Source: Symbiodinium kawagutii
Lineage: Eukaryota > Sar > Dinophyceae > Suessiales > Symbiodiniaceae
Reading direction: 5' to 3'
DNA length: 64,000 bases
Assembly: GCA_009767595.1 (NCBI GenBank)
Contig: VSDK01026443.1
Location: 112,326 to 176,325, forward strand
Shown: in pieces, positions 26,501-35,004 of the stretch
Layout of the letters: the number at the start of each line of letters is the position of its first letter
How positions within the stretch are numbered: the stretch's first letter is position 1
Position numbers and translations under genes: made by a program
The notes under the pieces: model-generated
Databases searched by the model: none
What the model saw: the letters and a program-made list of their open reading frames with translations, nothing else
Told to the model about the DNA's origin: nothing

Positions 26501-27096
26501 TTTGATTGCAAATGACCAGAATGATACCAGTAGTTGATTGTACCAAAGGCAAGCCAGGTATTTCCATCGTACTGGTTCATTGCTTGGATGAGCAGCTATT
26601 CCTAGGACGCAGGGAAAAAAAACCCTACAAAGTGGATCAAAGGGCTCCCATCACCATGTTGAATGTCGCTACTGGGTTGGGTTCCATATCAAACTGGCCC
26701 TACAAAGCCACCATCATGGACGGCGTGGCTAGTGTGCCCTTGAGTTGTACAGTGGTCCTGGCATCAACAACGGTGGTAAACCATGGATAACGATGGTCAC
26801 TGGTGGATAACGGTGGTTAGTAATGGTCACTGATGGATAACAATGGTGAATAACGCTTAGCGATGATCGATAGTGGACAACAATGGTTCATAGTGGTCAC
26901 TAGTGTGTATATAAAGCACTGAATGACAAACTGATATTACTGAGATAGCAATGATACTCAATGATAAACTTCACGAACTGAGATGGTTTAATACTGGTTC
27001 TCGAAAATGGAGGACCACGTCAGCTGATCACCAGCTGCGCCGGTCAGGAACTTGGCCCACCAGCTCTGGCTCCAGCCTGGATCGTGCCATCCTTGA
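15181..27096 (+). CDS. Spliced gene: HAD-fold-like protein (C-terminal part)
   Basis: Exons at 15181-15273, 16360-16415, 17011-17079, 17513-17549, 18393-18446, 20672-20722, 24142-24224 and 25213-25253 join with matching phases, with a possible microexon at 19631 and a last exon at 27048. The joined protein keeps the motif order of a eukaryotic HAD-like family I know from protists: a VTNAD segment (HAD motif II position), LWVTEST, KVISARKLF, a lysine in AWKREAF (motif III), LGDSAAEM (motif IV acidic pair) and VKFKEMPSAEELLEQL. HAD proteins are mostly Mg-dependent phosphatases, but substrate and localisation cannot be read here. The N-terminal DxD nucleophile exon was not identified; candidate upstream exons are listed separately. 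GC donors predominate and two junctions need GA donors. Identification comes from recalled family motifs, not a search. Confidence 0.7.
15343..15472. mobile_element. Family B MITE-like element
   Basis: GGCTGTGGATCA at the left and ATTGACCCATAGACCCATAG at the right; the right end shows a small tandem duplication of GACCCATA. It lies in the intron directly after the 15181 exon. Confidence 0.65.
16360..16415 (+). CDS. HAD-like gene, exon with VTNAD motif
   Basis: Acceptor CCGCCAG|GTT. It encodes VLTTSMRLGETIIVTNAD plus the first two bases of the next codon. The only phase-correct donor is GA (GATCA|GACGGG), giving NADQ|LWV across the junction, the same spacing as the usual NAExGWV. Confidence 0.7.
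17011..17079 (+). CDS. HAD-like gene, exon (WVTESTRRFLPRVLPLL)
   Basis: Acceptor TGTCTCAG|GTT with a good pyrimidine tract. The reading LWVTESTRRFLPRVLPLL matches the tryptophan-valine-serine helix that follows the VTN strand in this family. The 3' boundary (CAGCG|GACAGG, another GA donor) is chosen for phase and is less certain. Confidence 0.65.
17513..17549 (+). CDS. HAD-like gene, exon (KVISARKLF)
   Basis: Acceptor GTTTCAG|GTC and donor TTT|GTCACT, 37 nt. It encodes SRVKVISARKLF; the ISAR segment is a hallmark of the family and joins the next exon as KLF|EQSWPGD. Confidence 0.7.
18393..18446 (+). CDS. HAD-like gene, exon (AWKREAF)
   Basis: Acceptor CCAAG|GAG and GC donor CGCGAG|GCGAGG, 54 nt, phase 0 to 0. 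EQSWPGDVFAWKREAFRE contains the conserved WK, candidate HAD motif III lysine. Confidence 0.7.
18710..18895. repeat. Family A foldback element, long variant
   Basis: Left arm AGTTTGTCAAGCCAATTTGG and right arm ending AACTTGAGAAATCACC, separated by about 150 bases that include a second inner pair (GGGTTATAG and CTATTACC). Confidence 0.6.
19631..19652 (+). CDS. Possible 22-nt microexon of the HAD-like gene
   Basis: Acceptor CCGACAG|CTC and GC donor GGC|GCAGGT. It is the only nearby piece found that starts in phase 0 and ends in phase 1, as the flanking exons need. It would encode LWISPPR and create RLVLGDS at the junction. Other readings of this GC-rich island exist on both strands. Confidence 0.35.
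20248..20341. repeat. Family A foldback element
   Basis: GTTTCTCAAGTCATAGGGGT pairs with CCCCTGTGGCTTGAGAAAT. The loop carries CCATTTATGGCAATAAACC. It is followed at 20393 by a second, more degenerate left arm. Confidence 0.75.
20672..20722 (+). CDS. HAD-like gene, exon (LGDSAAEMEAA)
   Basis: Acceptor CTCGCCAG|TCG and donor AGCAGCA|GTTGGT, 51 nt. VLGDSAAEMEAATWSS holds the GDS..E pattern, candidate HAD motif IV, and joins the 24142 exon without a phase break. Confidence 0.7.
20745..20965. repeat. GGGGTTAATGAT minisatellite-like tract
   Basis: Degenerate units of GGGGTTAATGATGGGGTTAA, separated by TAAGCCTTA and TAAGTC pieces. It lies in the intron after the LGDS exon. Confidence 0.7.
21009..21393. 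repeat. CAACGACAACAA array with assembly gap
   Basis: Imperfect (CAACGA)n, (CAA)n and (GGACAA)n units interrupted by a run of N at about 21107-21165. The gap sits inside the repeat, so array length is unknown. Confidence 0.95.
22056..22148. repeat. Family A foldback element, weak right arm
   Basis: Left arm GTGTCTCAAGCCACAGGGGT; the right arm CCAATTTTAAGAAATGACC is diverged. It lies in the intron between the 20672 and 24142 exons. Confidence 0.6.
23141..23163. repeat. (TA)n tract
   Basis: Pure TA dinucleotide run within a wider AT-rich zone of about 23090-23220. Confidence 0.9.
23503..23612. repeat. (TA)n plus (ATCT)n microsatellites
   Basis: TA runs flank a tetranucleotide ATCT array at about 23555-23595. 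The poly-Tyr/Ile/Ser frames over it are repeat translations. Confidence 0.9.
24142..24224 (+). CDS. HAD-like gene, exon (VKFKEMPSAEELLEQL)
   Basis: Acceptor CTCGGCAG|GTC and GC donor AACCAG|GCGCCG, 83 nt, phase 1 to 0. HQVKFKEMPSAEELLEQL matches the conserved K-F-x-E-x-P-S-x-x-x-L-x-x-Q-L segment near the C-terminus of the family. Confidence 0.75.
24271..24398. mobile_element. Family B MITE-like element, reverse orientation
   Basis: The right end GGGTTTTGACCCACTGCC is clear; the left end is eroded. It faces the next B copy at 24543 in the opposite orientation. Confidence 0.55.
24543..24655. mobile_element. Family B MITE-like element, forward orientation
   Basis: TGGCTGTGGGTCAAAACCCC at the left and TATTGACCCATGGCCA at the right form good terminal inverted repeats. 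One of the best-preserved copies. Confidence 0.7.
25213..25253 (+). CDS. HAD-like gene, exon (ELPNIVADERSCN)
   Basis: Acceptor CGGGCAG|GAA and GC donor AACAG|GCGCGG, 41 nt. It joins the previous exon as RFINQ|ELPNIVADE with no phase shift. Confidence 0.6.
25350..25425. repeat. Tandem duplication, GTGGATATAGAATGAGCAA
   Basis: Two direct copies of a roughly 40-bp unit sharing CTAGTGGATATAGAATGAGC, in the intron after the 25213 exon. Confidence 0.8.
27048..27096 (+). CDS. Possible last exon of the HAD-like gene
   Basis: Acceptor CCGGTCAG|GAA. The phase-correct frame reads NLAHQLWLQPGSCHP and then TGA at 27094-27096. Chosen for phase and an in-frame stop; the family gives little C-terminal conservation to confirm it. 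Confidence 0.35.
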
Positions 27097-27638
27097 AACC
27101 GGGGAGATCACCGGTTGAGAAGAAGATCATTGGCCACGAACAGCGATCATGTTGGGAGGGAAGGCATTGACACTGGGGATGCTGATGGTGCTGACAAATC
27201 GGTGACATCCAACAGGGACCAGACGATGATGCGGCCGACCTTTCACCACCTGTCGAATCTTGGTTGGGGGTAACTTTTTTGGGAGGTCTGCTGAAACCGA
27301 TGCTGACAATGGCTCAGGAGCCATACGTTGTATTTTTTTCAGGGTGTTGTTGGACATTTTTGCTATAGGTGTTGTCCCGCAATTACTACTAGTTGGTGGT
27401 TTTGAATGGGATGCTTGGTGGATTGACTCCTTTAAAACTAACCAGTACTTTAGATGTTTCTATTACTAGTAGTTTGATCATTTTTCATCATCCCAAAACT
27501 AGTAGTTATAATCATTACCATCAGGTTCGCATTTTGGGGATGGGGAAACCGATCACCAACCAGACGAAACTATTCGCCCATGGCCGCGGAGGGTTCCAAA
27601 GACAAGGACGACCCACTCAGGGAAGTCGATATCTGGGC

Positions 27639-27845
27639 GTTTCTCAAGCCAGTTTGGGGTGCCACAAGTTATGGTTGGTTTACTATGAATGGCTATAATA
27701 ATGGATGATAACTGGGAGTAACAACCAGTTGGGTGTTTCTCAAGTCATAGGGGACCCCCTCAGTTACCATCCACTTTACTATGCAACCATGTATAGTAGT
27801 AAACCAACCATAACTTGGGGGTACCTCAAACTGGCTTGAGAAACT
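27639..27845. repeat. Long inverted repeat with nested family A arm
   Basis: A left arm at 27639-27683 (CTCAAGCCAGTTTGGGGT...) is nearly the exact reverse complement of 27796-27845 over about 45 bases. Another A-type left arm (GTTTCTCAAGTCATAGGGG) lies between them at 27734. This is the strongest hairpin in the window. Confidence 0.8.
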
Positions 27846-28136
27846 AGAATATCTCAATGGGATCGCTTTGGCTTCTACTCAGGATGGCTTCTAAACCAAC
27901 TCATAATGGTCGATGGATCACGAAGTGACAACTCATTGACCACGTTCAATGCTACACTGTCAGGTCACCATCAACGAACCATGAATTCTACATCACTTCA
28001 TCAATCATCATATAGCCAGGCATCTCATCAACTATATGGCCTATATAGAACACTTCATCAACCATCACTGCCATCACTTCATCCTCAGCCATCGATCAAG
28101 CATCGCAACTTACCAAAAAACCTCCCTCCTTTTGAG

Positions 28137-28190
28137 GTCTTCGAGCCACCGACAGCCCGCGCCCGAGAAGAATGGGGTGATGAAGAGCAG
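28137..28190 (+). CDS. Unassigned exon-like island (VFEPPTARAREEWGDEEQ)
   Basis: A pyrimidine-rich CCTCCCTCCTTTTGAG acceptor is followed by 54 open nt and donor GAGCAG|GTGATG, phase 0 to 0. The acidic peptide resembles no family I recognise. It lies between two recognised genes and could be a 5' exon of the oxygenase gene or part of a separate gene. Confidence 0.4.
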
Positions 28191-28960
28191 GTGATGATTG
28201 ACCATCAATGGCCACTAACAACCAGGATTTTTTGTTTCAGGGTGACATCATTGGTGGTTTGTGTGAATTGTCAGTGAACAAAGTGCTAGGGAACAACCAG
28301 GAATCACTGATTGCCATTACCTCATTATCACCAAGGTTTCTCTGAAAGGGTCGACGAGCACCATGAAATGTTGATGATTCAATGGTCGTTGGTCCACTAT
28401 CACCAATGGTTACTGTACTGGTGGTGGTTATTGATGATCAATAGCCATTAGTATCAATAATCATTATGGTTAATGATGATTCCTAGTGGCTATTGATCAA
28501 TAACCACTACCAGTAACATTAGCCACTTGTAATCGCGAATAGCAAGTGACAACCACTGGCAACCATGATTCAGAAGAAGATCTTTTTTCTTCCAATATCC
28601 TGTTGGCTGGTTTACAAGCATACATGCATGGCTTCCGTGTCAATGGACACAAGAGACATCCAACTTAACCAGAAGTATAGTGGTTGATAATCAGCTTCGA
28701 ACCGTCAATCATTTGTAACCATAGCCAGAGGTATCGTACTTTTCTGGGAAGACAAAGCTACTGCAACAACCCCAACTGTTTTCCGAACTGTTTGTTGTCT
28801 CGGAGCCCAAACTGACGTTCCTTTTGGTGTAGAGACACTCATGTATCTGGATTGCTGATGCTTCAGTTGGGACCTGTAAACGGCATCAAATTCTTGCTTA
28901 TCATCCACAGCCCACATTCTGCACGACCACAACATCAAAGATAAACGAAAACGGGATATA

Positions 28961-29067
28961 ATATCTGGTTGGTGCTTTGAAACATTTTTTATTTTCCCTA
29001 ATGATTATTAGCAACTAGTTGGTTGACTCATATTTTTCATAGGGGTGGTTCAACCACCAACCAGATG
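28961..29067. mobile_element. Family C inverted-repeat element
   Basis: Ends TATCTGGTTGGTG and CACCAACCAGAT are inverted. The interior shares CATTTTTTATTTTCCCTA and ATGATTATTAGCAACTAGTT with the copy at 49375. Confidence 0.65.
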
Positions 29068-29271
29068 TTCATGGATCTTTCAATTCCGAAGATTCGACGA
29101 ATTTTGTAAGCACCCTGAAGCCGTGGACAGTTGTGAGGAATGCTAGCTTGTTCATCCTGGGTTGTACCACCTGGCTTGTTGGGGATCTCAAACAAAGCCC
29201 CCACCCACCATGAGGACCTAAATCAATAGGTTCATAGCTTTGGTTTAGAATATGAACATATGATTACACAT

Positions 29272-29460
29272 ATAATCATATATATATATATATATCAGCA
29301 TATATGTGATTGTATATATAAATATGCAATTTTATGTGTATATTAGTATATATGTAGCTTTATATAAATCTGTAGATAAGTATATATATATAAATATAGC
29401 TGAATATATAGCTATATCTATAGATTTATAAAGTATATATGTAAAATGTAGTTATATAAT
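29272..29460. repeat. AT-rich degenerate (TA)n zone
   Basis: Almost entirely A and T, with TATATATAT runs and ATATGTAGCT-like variants. No coding content. Confidence 0.9.
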
Positions 29461-29668
29461 GTAGATAGAAAAAGAAATCCATCTACTTGCATATCACCAT
29501 TGAGGTTTTTGAGACTGCTCCCAGTGAACCATGAAGAACGCACTCACCAGCGAACAACGGAGGCTGCCACCTACAGCATATGGCACGATGAGCTTCAGCA
29601 GTCGATTTGGGGTGCTGCTGACATGGGCCTTGCGTCAAAGCCCTTGGGGGCTTAGAGGATAAAATGGG

Positions 29669-29772
29669 TGTTTCTGAAGCCATAGGGAACCCCCGCAAAA
29701 ATGGTCGGTTTATTATAGTAGATGCCGAATAAAAAGGATGGTACCTGGGGGTACCCCTAAACTTGAGAAACC
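29669..29772. repeat. Family A foldback element
   Basis: Left arm GTTTCTGAAGCCATAGGGAA; right arm GTACCCCTAAACTTGAGAAA. The loop contains GGTTTATTATAGTAGATG. Confidence 0.75.
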
Positions 29773-30550
29773 CTCACATGGCAGATGAGGCATGTTGGGG
29801 TCACACTGGATTCTGGATGCAACTAGACTCACCAAAATTGAGGTACATATTATTTTTTGCTTGCTTTTTGCTGTGTGTTCCCAGCATGTCTGTTGACAAA
29901 CATAACACACAGTTGAAAGATGTTGAAAGTCAAACTTGTATCACTGCATATGAGGCCACGGAGGTACTCCAAAGCCACCGTGTCAAACGTCACAGACACT
30001 GACGCCCCAGCCGTCCCTGCAGGTATGGTCATGAGGTTACAATTTTGTCCCCAAGTGGTTTGTGTTTGAAGAGGACGTCGTCACCAGCCTTTGAAAGATC
30101 TTCTCCTTATGTTAGGCCTTGAGTGTGGAGGCTCCTCTGCTGTTCCTCAGATCAGTTGAGTCATTGTCTATCCTATAGAGACCATCTTCTAATATCAGGA
30201 CTGCCTTGAAACCGGTGGTCCAAGAAGAGTTCATCCAGCAACTACCGTCCAAATTCATCCAATAGGCTCAGCTTATTTTCATCCAAATCCAAAACTAGTT
30301 GGTAGATGTTTGGCACTACCGTGATGACGTGTGGTAGAAGGCGGGCTCTGTCTAGACCGGGTTCGTCAGCTGCGGGGAAAAGGGAAAAGTTGGTAGATGT
30401 TGGTGGCTTTAATCATTTTCCATTTTGCCTAATATTTAGAGGTGGTTGGTGGTTGACCAGTATTTTTGGGATGGCTTACAACCACCAACCAGGATGGCTT
30501 GATAGCAAACTTGTTTCGGAAGCTGGCTCCGTTTGCGCTGGCCTCGCCAG

Positions 30551-30597
30551 ATGCCGCTTTCAACTCCGGTCCTCTGACGTACCTTTTGTGGAGGGTG
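30551..30597 (+). CDS. Unassigned exon-like island (AAFNSGPLTYLLWRV)
   Basis: CTCGCCAG acceptor and a consensus GTG|GTGAGC donor. The frame also stays open to a TGA at 30656, reading LRCGPWAAKNRWLRGK, so it could be a terminal exon instead. No family was recognised. Confidence 0.3.
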
Positions 30598-31106
30598 GTG
30601 AGCGCCCTCCGCTGTGGTCCCTGGGCAGCAAAGAACCGCTGGTTGCGAGGCAAGTGATGCCTAAGGATGGTTGAGAATGCCTAATCATGGTTGATGAGGA
30701 ATGATAAGAGGTGAGACTTGTATGTGTCCCTTTCTCTCTCTCTCTCTCCAAATGTATATGTGATTGACAGGTCTTGATGCTTACCCTTCGGCAAACACAT
30801 CATGTGTGTAGATGATCAGTTGATGGACGTGGCCATCTTCCATCGCATAGTCTGGGTCTATTTGGGTCTGCACCAGGCAAACCAAACCATCCCAGAAACA
30901 TATCTCAGTCTCTAATTCAACCAAACCATGACAACATATCTGGATTTCCAATACAATTTGACTGCACTACGTTCATGGCAACAACTGTGCAGGCAAGGGG
31001 CTCCCGCTCGTCTGTGTGCAGAAGCTTTACCGTGATGCCCCTTCAATGTCGCCCACATATTGGCACTGAAGCGATACTTTTCCACCTTGGTAGCTATGCA
31101 TTTGTT

Positions 31107-31200
31107 GGTTTCCCAGAACAGGGAACCCAAGTTATGGTTGGTCCATTACTATAAATGGATAATATTGGATGATTTGGGGGTACCCCTATTTTGAGAAACC
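31107..31200. repeat. Family A foldback element
   Basis: Left arm GGTTTCCCAGAACAGGGAAC; right arm GTACCCCTATTTTGAGAAAC. The loop holds TTACTATAAATGGATAATA. Confidence 0.75.
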
Positions 31201-32338
31201 ACCATTTGGATGGTCAGTGAGAAACAATCTATGGCCTTTTGTGCCGGTGAAATCCAGCCAACAAAAGTGGCTGGTTCTGAGGGTGCAAACACCCACACGT
31301 TTGCTGCAAAAGTGTATGGCTGAGCCGTGCCCCTTGTATCGCTGAGGTTGCAGCCACTGTGAAGGTGATGTTGGCTTCCAGGAAAGAACAGTCAAATAAT
31401 CTACGATTAATTGATGGCACTCATGCTTAGCATGAGGGAGCGCTTCCTCCCAAAGGGAGTGAAGCCGAGCCATGGCCGCCCAACTTGTGGTTCTGATTTT
31501 TCATTGGGCCGAATCATGATGCAGCCATGGTGCTGTTTGTCATGGTCCAAGTGTACAAACTGTACAATGGCACGAGTCTTCTGTCAGATTTGAGCTGTGA
31601 AAGCCCAGCTGTTGACTAAACGTCAGCCGGGGTCATCAAGACCCATGGTAGATCATGGGGAATCTACATGACCAGCGACACCAGCGAGGTTTTCACCGCT
31701 CATTGACACCCTCACCTGTGGCATGCATCAGCCATGTTGTGAGTCATGCAACGCTTGCCACAAAAACACCTAGCTGCGATGCAGGCAGTTTCTTCTTGGG
31801 ACTGCCATTGGAACCATGATGTCGGTCCTCTTTCGTTTTCTTGCATCCGAGCCTCAAGTGTGTCTGACCCCATTCGCACCCCATATCCAAAGCGGTCGCG
31901 TGCACAGTTGGTTTTGCCAACATTCGCCTGCAAAGAAGTTCTTTGGCATAAAGATGTTTCTATTGATCATGTTGCGCACAATTGCTCCAACATGTCAATT
32001 CAAATAGCATGTTATGGCTGGCATGTACCCCATAGATGGATGCCGAAATGTAACAGAAATACACATGTATATACTACAGATAGAGAAATGCATCGAAATG
32101 AATAAGCGACTAAATAGATGAATGAATAGATCAATAAGTGAATACACTCACCTATATATATATATCTACATATAATTGAGTGAATACAATCATATATCAT
32201 TATATACTTACAGTTATACATGATCATCAATGATTCATTTTCATGATACATCCGTAGTTTGCATCCTTTCGTCCATTCGCCAGCACCGTGTTCCAACTCT
32301 CGGCCCAGCATAGCGTAAAACCCGACGCGTCACGGACG

Positions 32339-32413
32339 ATGCGCGCGGCCGCCCTCTTGGCGCGACCCGCTGCCAGAAGCGGCGTACGGCTGGGGAGACT
32401 TCTGGCCACCCAG
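32339..32413 (+). CDS. Candidate first exon, mitochondrial presequence-like
   Basis: ATG at 32339 and donor ACCCAG|GTTGGG. MRAAALLARPAARSGVRLGR followed by LLATQ has no acidic residues and alternating Arg/Ala/Leu, as in mitochondrial targeting peptides. Linked to the oxygenase gene only by position and strand. The region just upstream has no recognised promoter. Confidence 0.45.
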
Positions 32414-34968
32414 GTTGGGGGGCTTGGATCGCTGGTGGGTAGCCGGGTAAGGCCTGGTCAGCCTGGGATAGGGCCCCAACAGCAGGGGCAACAGTTGGGT
32501 TCATCTGCCCATTTGCAAGTTTGTAGCCAGGGTGACCTAGTTACCAGCTGCCATCCAAGTAAGGTGCAGCCTTGGAAAACCTGGTGTTTTTTGTAGAGGG
32601 TGTAGCATGTACCTGAAAGGCTCATGCAACTGATGATTACGAAAATGAACACTTTTAGCAATGTTGGGGGTGTCATCATGATTTTAATGAATACCATAGT
32701 GTGGGACCACATATGTTCGTTGCGTCCCTTGGGGTTTGGGTCCCCAAGGCTCCAAAAGTAGATTGTTTCACTATTTTTCATGATTGTTCAATTTTTCTAC
32801 AGTAGATGTTTGTGTTTTTTTTCCATCCATTTTTTTGAATATTCTTCTACATTCCTCAAACAATCCTTGGGTTTTTAGGAGCTTCCACTGGAGAACATCG
32901 GGGCATCAAAGCCTGGTGCTTCAGATCGGTGGAGTCTGATCGCTGTGGTCATATGCTTAGGCAAAACCCAAATGATTGGGTCCTCGAAATGGGATGCAAA
33001 ACGACCGAAAACGCAGGGGTTCTTTGAGACTCATGAACTGACTCATGCCCAAAGTGCTGTTTTTTTTTGCTCGATTAAGCTGATCATGACGAGTGGTGGT
33101 GGGAATCCTACAAGGAGATGGGTCAAAAGGCACCAACTGGTACAACTGGTATAGCTATCTTGACAACCATCAACTCGTACGGTAACTATCTACTTGGTGG
33201 TTTTATGAATTTTGCATTTTTCCAAAATTTTGCGAAACTGACCACCAATCAGCAACCATCAACTGGTGTGATACCTATGTTGACTGCCATCACTGCCATC
33301 ACTGGCCCCAGTCGATTCGTCCTTTGGATCGCTAGAAGGCCGCCACCAGAGGAAAGTTGTACTTTCAAAGCGACAAGGCGCGGCCAGTTGGCAGGAGAGG
33401 ATATGTGATGGCCACCAGTAAGTTGACATGCCTCGGTAAAGAAAGGAAGGTGACCAGGGTTCTATTAGCAATTTAGCATACCAGGGCTGTGTATTGATAG
33501 GGTGAGGACTAAAGGTATTGACATACTGTACCATCTCGGTTGAATTACTTCCAGTAAGCAGAGTTATAGCCCACTCACCAGGATGACCAGGGTCAATGGT
33601 TACTGATAGCTGTGAAGTTCAATGCTGGGTTAGCAGAATTCTTCGGCCCCGCCGTTTCAGAAAACCCAGCCCTTGAGGATTGCGGTGCAGAATGACATTG
33701 GTTGAACCCTTTCAACTACGGCAACAATGGCAAGCACGGTTCACGATGGAGAATCACGTTTTATCACTGAAGACTGATCGTTGACCAGCTCATCGCGGTG
33801 AAACCAAAGGGGTGCCCACTCTCAAGACCACACTGGAGACGTTGATGGAGCCTGTCCCCACTGGTTGGTTGTTGCTGGAGCAGCTGAAGTGGCTGCATCC
33901 GTGCTACTGCCAGCTACTCGTGAGATTTCCAAATGGTATGCCTTTGCAACAGCCATGCTTAGATAACAGCCAGCCATACCTGCAAATTCCTAATAGTATC
34001 TACCCGGCTATGAACAGCTGATAATGTACCAATAGAATACAACGCTGCACAGCTCAGCCATAAACATCACCATAGCGACTAGCGGAACAAGTATAGATAA
34101 CCAGTTTTGCTTGCTAATCTACTTGTGCAACAGGTAGAATGACCAGCTATTCTTGGTTGACGCTTCGCCAACGTTGCTTAGCGCTTCGAACGCGTCATGA
34201 CGTCGTTGGTTCCGAGCAGCGGATCTGCAGCTGCCCAGGTGCCTCGGAGCATTCTGAGCACCGGAAAGGTGGGAACGAATCGAAGCCTGGCGGCACTGGT
34301 GGTACCTCCAACGTTGGGTGATCCACCTGGGGGTCCAGTTGTGGTGGTCCCCAGGAACCATCCGATAGCCATTGTTAGTAAGGACCAGCTTTGGGGGTGA
34401 GGGCAAGCACTGCACACGTATTTTGAAGCATTTTTCAGATGAGTAGAAAGCTTTACTGCAAGTACTCAAGTAGATTTGTTGTAATTGAGCTCGTTGTAAT
34501 TGAGCTCGTTATAGAATGATTTGCGTAAGTCAGTAGTACTATTCATTGGCATGTTACTCAATAGATCTTAATAGTACTGATCTATTGACCATAGTTAATC
34601 TATTTAGGTAGAATTGATGGGCTTATGAGGAGGGTACATAGCTCGCTGGTGATTCATATTAAACCTTTTAGATACCAGGTCCCTGTGTCCAGGGCAGGGG
34701 ACGCGCCCAGCCTTGCAAATCCTGCCACAGACATTGGGGAGTGGTAGAAATTGGCCAACTCTTGACCATCATTACCCAACCTTTCGCCACTATCCGCCAA
34801 CCATTAGCCAGCCTTTGAGCATTATCAACCAATCTCTATCCAGCACTAGGTCCCAACTAATCCCCAATCATCATGGCTGATTCACAAGCTGATCTCTGCG
34901 CTCTGGAGATTTTTGGACACAGCTGAGAGGGGTTTTGACCAGCGTATAACAAATAGTAGTGAACATCA

Positions 34969-35004
<36 letters not shown>

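Larger units (their letters stand above)
27097..32338. other. Spacer between HAD-like and oxygenase genes
   Basis: Mostly repeat-derived: family A copies at 27639, 29669 and 31107, a family C copy at 28961, and a TA-rich zone at 29272-29460. Two GC-rich islands with splice-like ends (28137-28190 and 30551-30597) are listed as unassigned exons and could mark another small gene. No promoter or polyadenylation motif was identified. Confidence 0.5.
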
